Origin: Paragordius varius
Lineage: Eukaryota; Nematomorpha
Direction: 5' to 3'
DNA length: 64,000 nucleotides
Assembly: GCA_964247055.1 (NCBI GenBank)
Contig: OZ176050.1
Coordinates: 2,480,001-2,544,000 of the forward strand
Part shown: in pieces, positions 55,780 through 64,000 of the stretch
How the letters are laid out: each line of letters opens with the position of its first letter
How positions within the stretch are numbered: the first letter of the stretch is position 1
The notes under the pieces: generated by a model
What the model was told of the DNA's origin: nothing
Database searches by the model: none
What the model saw: the letters and a program-made list of their open reading frames with translations, nothing else
Made by a program: the position numbers and the translations under genes

Positions 55780-58560
55780 AGGCCGAATATTTTAGGAGGA
55801 TTTGCTTTACTAAATTCAATCTGAGGGAAGGTAATTTTATTGAGCCCCTATTTGACCCTTTGCATGATATTAATAAGTATCCATATCTCACCTTCGCTAG
55901 TTTTGATTTTTCCTGTATCAGCCGGACACATTATCAAAATTTTATCATTATAGAGACCAACAGCTTCTAGTTCATTCTCCAAACAGCTAAACGCTTGTCT
56001 TAAGCTAACTTCCGAATCTCACCAATAAAGAGATGACTGCAGTACAAAGCAGATGAAAAGGATATTCTAGAAGGTCTCGTAAAACTATTTCTATCAATCG
56101 ATAGCCAAGTTAAATATGAGGTAGTGGGCGCCCCTGTTTTAGTTTTTTTCCGAATAGAGCTAATTTTGAATATTTATATCAATCTACATATATACCCATG
56201 GTAATTCATCTCCTTCAAAAGTCTTAGATAAATCAACAAGCCTTCTCTCAAAAAGATGGCTGAAGCGTAAAACCATTGTTCATCTTTCATGCCTGATGCC
56301 ACAGATTACGGAGGGCAGTCATTAAAATTGTAAACTTTACTTAAGCATCGTTTGAGAGGATTTTGTACGCTATATATAATAAAGGCAATGCCCTTGTTAT
56401 CCTTAAAAGCAGGGGTTTTCAAGGCCCTCCGATACTGTCCATGCCGCCCGTGAAAATTTTTAAAATCCATAATTTGCAAAATTATGCTCGCAAAATTTTA
56501 TAAATTAATGTTTCTTATACAATTTTGCTAGATAAGTCTATTCGACTGACAACAAACTAGTAAAATAATCTATATTGTGTTTGCATTTTCAATCTTATGT
56601 TTAAAATCTTATAAATTAACTATGAATGTTCATATTATTTAAAATGAGGCTCGCGTAGCCATTTGTGTTAAACGCCTCTGGTTTAACGGATTATAATGGT
56701 TTCAACCTATTATATTGGATTCCCATTCCATTGACATGCGTCTAAAGATCAATTAACAGAAAACAAGATATTATAAGTATACCACTCGGTTTCCAATTTA
56801 AAGTATCAGGCACACTAGGCTTCGGATCTGGGCATTTAGTTACTAAAAATCCTAAGTAATCTTTATTAAGCATAACTCAGAATATACTAATAACATATTT
56901 ATGGAAATTAAATACCCAATAGGTCTCTGGGCATACGACTTCAGACTACAAGGCTTGGGTTTGGGAGTGTGTATCATAATAATGTTCTCTCTAATTTTTC
57001 CCAAGCTAGCCAGGAGAATTATCTTAACACAATAAATCTATACCAGGAGTGGCTAACCTTTTTTCCCGCGGGCTACTTTTTTGAAAGAAAATTTTACGCG
57101 GGCACGTAGGAATATTAAATATTAAAAGATCTAATTATCACTTTAATACAAATGATGCAACTATATATATCTCTATTTTTTGGATTGGGGTGACTAGCAC
57201 AGGCCATTTTAAAATAAATAACACGAAAAATAATTATTTTTGAGTAGTTTTTTTATATATTAAATTAATCGGTTAATTTGCAACAGAGAAAAAAACGTAT
57301 AATTGAGCAATTCCAGCGTCATCGGTGGATACATCAATTTAATACGAAAAATTTTACATGATTTAATATTTTCATGAAAATTTCGGTATTCTGATTGAGA
57401 TCATCACCTCTCTGCATAATTGTGTTTCTGGGATAAACTTTTTTATTCCATAATATTCTTTTTTCTTCATAATTTTCAAACACACTTCAGAAGCTTCAAT
57501 GAAGGCTTCTTGCCAAATTTCTCCCTAACTGATATTTGTGAGTTGCGATTCTGGAATTTTTTTGAGTTTTGCTGTATTTCAAATGCAGTGTTTTTGAGCA
57601 TTTATTTGCTCTTTGAATAGGATTTTTGATTTACGAATATCTGAACGGTATTTCGTTCATGTGATACGTAAAATGTATATGGACATTTCTTTTGGCAAAG
57701 CCACTGTGGTTGCATATCAAACAAGTACATTTATCATTATTCATGATAAAAAAATAATCTTACTCCCATTAATTTCTTTAATGCAATATTTTAGCATTTT
57801 TTTCTGGCATGAATTACTGAAGCGTAAGTTTAAAGGATACTTCTGTTACTTTTGCTAATTTTAAACTGTATTCTAAAGAAATCACAAATGTTTAAAGTTC
57901 GAATAAAATTTAATTTTTCCAAACGCAAAATAAAAATTAAATTATTACTTTGGTGGAAAAAAAATTCGATGTAAAAATATTTTTAACATTTTTTTAAAAA
58001 ATTTAGGCGGTCACGTTTTGCAATCTCGCGGTCATGAAGTCAACCGCAGTCGACAGTTTGTCCATCCCTGCTCTATACGCTTTAATCTAATCAATCTGCA
58101 TTTTGTCGATACCAGGTGTCGACTAGTGTAGTATTTTTTCCCTCATAATCACTACCCTACATCAATCTTTTTATAAAAGGCGTGCCTTCTCCTGTTGCTT
58201 GAAGTTAGTGCGAATAAGCAATGTTTCAGATTTGAGCAAATGGGTATTTTCCATTTAAACTGTTATTCATAGTAGAAGGTGGTCGGTAAACATATCATTG
58301 TAACAAGCAACCAAGCTTTTTACAAAACGGAAGATCTGTAGCATGTATGATGACAAAATCAGTTTGTAATGGGACTGCCTAGCCATTCTGGTGTGGGGGG
58401 CATATTGGTTACCAGCGAAAAAAGTATTTATCAAGAGATGACGATTACCGCAGAAAGTTATCAAAAGTTTGCCAGCCTTAGTAGAGATAGTAAGGTTGCG
58501 TATATAGACCAAGAAAAGACATCTCTTTTCTTTTGAAACCCGAATTACTGATTAGAAGGC
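55780..58560 (-). pseudogene. Decayed LINE split by a hAT element
   Basis: On the minus strand an endonuclease-like fragment (58512-58267: LLITFCGNRHLLINTFFAGN and an end TDHLLL) is followed, beyond the inserted hAT element at 57044-58070, by reverse-transcriptase-like scraps (about 56450-55830: RALPLLYIAYKILSN, LVDLSKTFEGDELPW, LENELEAVGLYNDKI). The order and orientation fit one non-LTR retrotransposon with many stops and frame changes. The clade cannot be fixed. Confidence 0.5.
57044..58070 (-). mobile_element. hAT-type element with 8-bp target duplication
   Basis: 1027 bp with ends caggagtggctaacc and gacagtttgtccatccctg (inverted relatives). The flanks atctatac (57036-57043) and ctctatac (58071-58078) match at 7 of 8 bases, the target length of hAT elements. 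The minus strand between 57860 and 57320 contains eroded transposase pieces resembling the GTF2IRD2/ZBED5 group (NVHIHFTYHMNEIPF, then EISLS-like segments). Non-functional. Confidence 0.72.
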
Positions 58561-58631
58561 CGGTGTCCCTATATCGAATCAATTACGGATCTAAAATCGT
58601 CTGAAAATTAAACACCAAGATGTTGTGCGAC

Positions 58632-58888
58632 CGTAGGCAGAGGTTGTCCAACACAAAATGACGAGCCGCATTTGAAATAAATATGAGCATTCATATATTT
58701 ATTAGTCTTCAAACATATGACTGCAAAAAGCAAACGCATTATAACATTTTTTCCTAGTTCTTGACGATTAATTAGATATAGACTTTGATAAAAAATGGTT
58801 TAATATAATCAATTTTAATAAGATTTTGTCACAATATTTAAGCCAAAATTTTCGCGGGCCGCATGTTGCACATCCCTGCCCTAGGGAC
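58632..58888. mobile_element. Short hAT MITE
   Basis: The left end 'cagaggttgtccaacac' with 'gagccgcatttg' and the right end 'gcgggccgcatgttgcaca' with 'tccctg' form imperfect inverted ends around about 200 bp. It ends directly before the exon at 58895. Confidence 0.6.
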
Positions 58889-58894
58889 TTTCAG

Positions 58895-59113
58895 GGTATG
58901 ATGTTTAGCATTTATTTTATCATTCCGTATGCGGTTCTTAACGCCGCTGGCATTAGATTTCGCTATCAAAAGCCCCAGATGCTAAGAGGTCAAGTGTTGA
59001 CCGATTTTCTGGCGATCATCGTTGGGTTCATTTTATATATAGAGTCAAATATCGAATTTAAATTAGAGCAATTATTGGATGAAAAAGATTGTACCAAGAC
59101 TAAAAGACAATAA
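58895..59113 (+). CDS. Terminal exon of an unidentified membrane protein
   Basis: Open from a splice acceptor (tttcag at 58889-58894) to a TAA, encoding 72 aa with two hydrophobic helices (MMFSIYFIIPYAVLNAAGI and VLTDFLAIIVGFILYIE) and a charged tail ending DEKDCTKTKRQ. Base use is more balanced than in the surroundings, and an AATAAA-type signal (near 59188) follows, so it looks like a genuine host exon. I do not recognise the family. Upstream exons were not found; a hAT MITE occupies the preceding 250 bp. It may be the last exon of a gene disrupted or stretched by transposons. Confidence 0.45.
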   Translation, partial: GMMFSIYFIIPYAVLNAAGIRFRYQKPQMLRGQVLTDFLAIIVGFILYIESNIEFKLEQLLDEKDCTKTKRQ

Positions 59114-59371
59114 TGTAATTTTGGTTATCTGTGGCTTCAATTGGAATCTATAATAGATAAGCGAAATAACTTATCCAACGGATAATAAAGTGTTTGTTAA
59201 ACAAATTTTTTTTTAACATGTCACAATTTCAAATTGAGACTCACAATTATATAAAATGTTTTTGTCATATGAACAACCTTTCATTTAGAGTGATTAAAAT
59301 ATCACGCTGAGTTGCAAAACCGCTTCAATATATGATGTGAGTTGAATGGTATTTAAATTTTGATGTATTGT

Positions 59372-61672
59372 TAGGGTGACCAGACGTCCAGCTACGTTTT
59401 TAAAATGTCCCGTTTTTTCACGATTATATAAAAAAAAATTTTTAAATACATTTAAATTTTTTATAAAAAAAATATTTTTTTATCCAATTTTTTATCATTT
59501 ATCTTTAAAATCAATATCAATTTTAAATTAAATTTTTTTATAAATTTAGATTAAAAATATTTGTTTTTTTCGAATTTATATCATATAATTATACACTTAG
59601 ATTCCTACTCCTACTGCCAACATTATCAAAAAGACAAATTAATACCACAAATCGCTAGCTTATAGTTAACTCCAGAAAATTAAGGTAATATAATATTTTT
59701 TTATACTAATATTAGTTAAAAAATATGAGTGCAAAAAGAGGTTGAAATTCAACGATGAATTAATGAAAGAATTTCTTTTTATCAAAAAAACGAAGAATGA
59801 ATCATTTGTTAAATGTTCTTTATGCGAGGGGGAATTTACCCTAGCACATGGCGGCAAGCATGATATTACAAAGCATATGGAAACACCGAAACATAATAAA
59901 TGTTTAGATATGGCGGCATCATCTTACAAAATGGATTTTTATCGAAAAACCGCTTTTGGAGAAGAAAAAAATTCGGCACTAGCCGAAAAAGATTTCTTTT
60001 CACGCCGTTAATTACAATCAATTCTTTAGATCGAATTGTACCTCGCATGTTATTCGTACCTTATTCAATAAAAAATTTACATGTGCCCGTACAAAGGCTG
60101 AATCCATTGTATGCAATGTCCTTTCGCCGCATGCCTTTTCTAAAATACAAAAAGATTTGCTGAAAATTAATTATCGCTATACTCTGATGTATCAAATCAC
60201 AAGGAAACAAAATTATTCCAAACTTCAATAGGATATTTTGATCCAGAAACCGGAGTAAAAATTAAAATTTTAGACATAATATTTGATTCAATAATGAATA
60301 TTCTAGACAACAATAATTTAAAAGACAAAATCATCGCATATTGCCCTGAACACCAATACGAACTTCGGTGGAAAAGCAAGGACGGGAACAAAAAATATTT
60401 TTCATAAATCAGCAGATAATCCTAAACATGATTGGCGTTGGGTGTGCAGGGCATATCATACACAAAACTATTCAAACAGGTACTAATTTGTTATCCCTAG
60501 ATGTGAAAAATAGTTGTTAAAATATATTCTTATTTATATATATACACGGTACGCGTTGAAACGCTTAAGGAATTCTGTGAAAATGCAGAAGTTCAATATC
60601 AAAAAATGTTGGATATTGTAAAACTCGTTGGTTAAATTTTCTGCCAGCTATCGAAAAAATTTTAAAAATATATGATCCTTTAAAACCTATTTTTTATCAC
60701 AGGACAAATGCCCTACAACTTTGGAAAAGTTTTTTGAATGTGATTAAATATGGTTAGAGTTCCTACATAATCAAGCATCTCTATTTCAAAATGTTATTAA
60801 ATTTCGGCTATCGTAGCAGCCAATGAAGTTAGTAACCTAAAATTCCAATGTCAAGAAAGGTAAAAAATAATTTCATTCAATTAACCATCCGCAATATTAT
60901 TAATATTTTAGAAAAACAAGGATTAATAAATTGCCAATATATCCTGTACCATATAAAAATGTTTTAAACAAACTGTAAAGATTATTTGGAAGACTGGACG
61001 GTGTGCAATGAAATTAATCATTTTCATTGGATAACATTAAAACCAGAATTTATTTAATGCGATGTTCTATAATCATTTGATTACATCTTCATCTTCCAAA
61101 ATTCCCAAAAATAATCTTTCATAAAATGATCTTTCTGAAGTATCATTAGTTAAAAAATATAATAATAATAAAAAAAATTATGGAGAACATAAAAAATAGT
61201 GTAAAAAAGAAATGGATAGAAATATTTTATCATTTTGAAACAAACTATGTTCCATACTATAATATTTTATAAATTGTGGAATTTGAAATATCTTTAACTG
61301 GAACCAACGCTGCTACTGAGCGTGTTTTTTTACAGTAAATCAGGTGTCGACATTGGAAAAATCAAATTTAAATGTTGAAACTTTAAATACCATTTTATCT
61401 GTCAAATATAATTTCACAAATTCTTGTGAAGACTTCTACAATATTTTAAATAAAGCTGACAATCTGCTAAAACGCATTCACCCAAATAAAAAAATATACC
61501 AAGGAACAAAATAATACTTTATACTTATAATGTATTTGTGTTAAAAATAAATAAATATTACAATAAATTTTTTGTATAAATTTTCTTTATCTATACCCCC
61601 TTCCATGCTCCAACCCCCCTCCCCATTCTCAGATTTGTCCCGCTTCTTCCTTTAAAAAATCAGGTCACCCTA
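59372..61672 (+). mobile_element. hAT transposon copy 2, degenerate
   Basis: 2301 bp from TAGGGTGACCAG to CAGGTCACCCTA. Parts in order: BED-like zinc finger (FVKCSLCEGEF..AHGGKHDITKHM), DFYRKTAFGEE, IVPRMLFVPYSIKNLHVP, a central region, and a dimerisation segment (EISLTGTNAATERVF) near 61290-61330. It has many frame breaks. It is the same family and orientation as copy 1 but without the inverted insert. Its flanks are tgtattgt (left) and gttatacc (right); compare copy 1. Confidence 0.85.
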
Positions 61673-63880
61673 GTTATACCGTTTCCAAAATGCAAAATAC
61701 TTTTACACTTTGATTCAATTTGGAGTGCCTAAATACCCCAGACTAAATCTGAGTTAGGATTTTTCTACTGAAGGAAACGGTCCCAATTTAAATTTATGCT
61801 TCTATCCTAATAAAAATTATATAAATATGCCAAAATATCTATATAAATTTTGTTTTGAAAAAAAAGTTCCATGTCAAACAACTTCGCCGCCCTTATTACA
61901 AAATTTTTGCAAAATATCGTCTTCATTTAATTTTAAGGGTACAATTAAAGCTAATTTTTTATTTAAATTACATCTAACATTGAGAGAAACAGATAAAGTG
62001 GTTTATTTTGCATGCTATGTTGACTAGATTATTACCTTTCGGTTCAGGTATTTTTGAATATTATTTTTTTTTATATTTCGGTTTATTAATGTTATATAAG
62101 TGCAAAATTTTGCCATAGTTTCGATTCCTTCCATATATTTTTGAGAATTTAATTTTAAACAGGCCTGGGGTATTTTACTACCCCAATTTAAATCGAAGGA
62201 CTAAATTGAATGTGTTGGATCCAAGTGTTAAAGTACGCTTCAACAAAATTGTGCAAAAATTAAATTTTGTAAAAATATGCATTTTTTTAAAATATTTATA
62301 TTTTATATCAAATAGCACATATTGGTGATTTTTATCGCGCAATCTCGGCATTTATGTGTTTATTTAAATAGAACTAGCCCATATTAGAAGAGCAAAAAAT
62401 TTTGGGACTTCCCCACCTCTAAAAAATTAAATTTTCCCAAAATATTGTTTCGATTATATGTAGTTTATGATATATATTAGTGATATTTGGAATGAAGCCT
62501 TTAGCTTTCACAAAAAAAATTTATTCAAAAAAATGAACGCAATACGGAGGTACTTACCACAAAGCGTAAATAATTTTCAATCACTAGTAAAAGCCAAAAC
62601 CAAAAGCACGATGATAATCATGATGCATTTTCTATCAAAGTATCACGTTGTTTTTTTTACCCCCAAATTGGGACGCAGTATAATGGATAATAATTTATAT
62701 ATATAATATATATAAAAGGAAAACTGCCCAATCTCAAATTATTAGACTTGCCAAGAATGGAAACTTTATGTAAACGCAAAATGCCGATGTTACGCCATAA
62801 AAATTTTAAATATGTGCTTGAGATGAAATAATATTCCCGAACAAATTATATTTGGTGAAGAATTTTCAAAAGACAACCGAATATTTGAATCGAATTAATC
62901 GAAAAAAGTATTTTTATAATATTTAGGGTTTTGTCGATTACATCATGCGTCAAATAGTATGAGGTAGGCTTCAGCATATTTTTCTGGAAATTAAATTGTT
63001 GAAAATGTTTTTTTGATGCCATATTGTACTAAATATTAAAAAAATTTATCGAAAGATCTCATTTATACATTTATTTTCAGAGAACTAGGTCATTTTAGAG
63101 CCGAGGCTAAAATATGTTCGGAGTACCCGTCTAAAATAAATCTTTATTGAATATTATTTTGGTTGTTACAATATTTATTAGAATAATGCCTTCTTTTACT
63201 AAATCAATTTATTAAAGATGTGCGCCAATTTTGCGATCTAAAGATACCAAATGACCACATCATATAACTTTCCTACATCGTTTGTAAAGTATCCTGATCC
63301 TTTTATCTATCAAAACTTATATGTTTCATGAGGATGTTTTTTTATCGTCCGATTTTTTTCGCAGTCTTATGATAAAGAAATATTTTTGGCTCAAACTAAA
63401 TGCTTCAATTCAAAAAAGTTATTTTTATATAAAACCTTGAAAAGCAAAACAGTATATTTATATTTTTGTTTTTTAGTTGTGCAAAATTGCCTTCCCTAAA
63501 ATGAGCGCTATATTAATCTTCAGTGTATGTGCAAGATTCTGACACACACAAAAAACTATAAAATTTATATTAGCTTAAATTTTTTTAATTTTTGGCAAAA
63601 TTCAGTTGAAGCTTATTTAATGTGAAATATGTTGGAAAGAGTATTACTTCTGCATAATACGATAATGCTGGACATTTCCATCGTCTCAGACTTATTTATT
63701 AAATTCCTTCTAACAAACGATAACTATGGATCAATGTATAAATGCAAAAATACCTTTTGTACAAAAAAATCTGAGTAAAAGTTTATTTTAAAACCATACA
63801 ATTAACTTTCATAGATACGTTTTTCATTTTGTAAACTGAAAATTTAAGCCTTTCTAAATAATAAAATTGCATAAAACAGA
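61673..63880. repeat. Fold-back family repeats, copies d-f, overlapping
   Basis: Starts 'gttataccgtttcc' directly after hAT copy 2. It continues with 'cgcttcaacaaaattg' at 62228, 'ggaatgaagcct' at 62490, 'aacgcaaaatgccgatg' near 62775 and 'gaggtaggcttcagcata' near 62962. At least two units seem to overlap or nest. A 150-bp interspersed repeat is inserted at 62080-62225. A 67-codon open frame at 61827-62027 was noted but has no recognised domain. Confidence 0.5.
62080..62225 (-). repeat. ~150-bp interspersed repeat, copy 3
   Basis: Closest match to 18180-18325, sharing 'gtgcaaaattttgccat', 'aaatcgaaggactaaa' and 'gaatgtgttg.atccaagtg'. Flanked on both sides by fold-back repeat sequence. Confidence 0.6.
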
Positions 63881-64000
63881 TTAATATAATGACTTTTGAC
63901 AAAATTAAGTTAAAAAATGCCAACTTAAAAAATTATGACTGGAAGGTGAATACAAAAAAGAGATTATATAATTTATTAACATGGAGATATTAAAATATTG

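Noticed and set aside
61827-62027. 67-codon open frame as a gene
   Set aside because: Embedded in fold-back repeat sequence, with no recognisable domain or splice context.

Overview
This is strongly AT-rich nuclear DNA from an animal. The host genes I can read are a 12-transmembrane class III adenylate cyclase, a Polycomb-type chromodomain protein, a cysteamine/N-terminal-cysteine dioxygenase (ADO type), mitochondrial ribosomal protein L16, ER membrane complex subunit 5 and the ER-anchored ADP-ribosyltransferase PARP16. Everything was read by eye. Exon joins were chosen because phase, GT..AG ends and the expected protein sequence agree together.

The gene architecture is unusual. EMC5, MRPL16, PARP16 and ADO are split by eight introns of only 21-29 nt, and the EMC5 and MRPL16 start codons lie 41 bp apart head to head. 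The adenylate cyclase has 16 introns of 56 bp to 8.6 kb, the larger ones filled by transposons. Among animals, introns of about 25 nt are best known from dicyemid mesozoans, so a mesozoan-like parasite is one reasonable guess, but the window does not prove it.

Layout. 1-22150: a giant inverted repeat. Its left arm carries working EMC5 (+), MRPL16 (-) and PARP16 (-), and its right arm (18330-22150) carries decayed inverted copies of all three. The left arm was later invaded by a ~160-bp satellite and an RTE LINE. The loop holds a fold-back repeat, a hAT element and a second RTE LINE. 22220-28520: a second palindrome whose arms contain tandem ~110-bp units, with two TIR elements that made 3-bp target duplications. 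29193-48736: the adenylate cyclase gene (+). Its introns contain a 1.2-kb fold-back element, a 5.9-kb palindromic Tc1/mariner-type element with two divergent transposase genes, several palindromic elements built on 21-bp subrepeats, and a Tc1-like relic. 50174-52451: chromodomain gene (+), with a mariner relic in its intron. 53116-53804: ADO (-). 54780-64000: fold-back repeats, a dead LINE split by a hAT element, a hAT MITE, one unidentified membrane-protein exon (58895-59113), and a second hAT copy.

The two large hAT copies (10977-14217 and 59372-61672) have swapped flanks. The left 8-bp flank of the first equals the right flank of the second, and the two inner flanks match at 7 of 8 bases. 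This is what integration of a ~47-kb circle through a hAT copy would leave; movement of the whole 50.7-kb block as a composite hAT element would explain the outer match only. Inverted duplication at every scale, from 250 bp to 22 kb, is the theme of the window.
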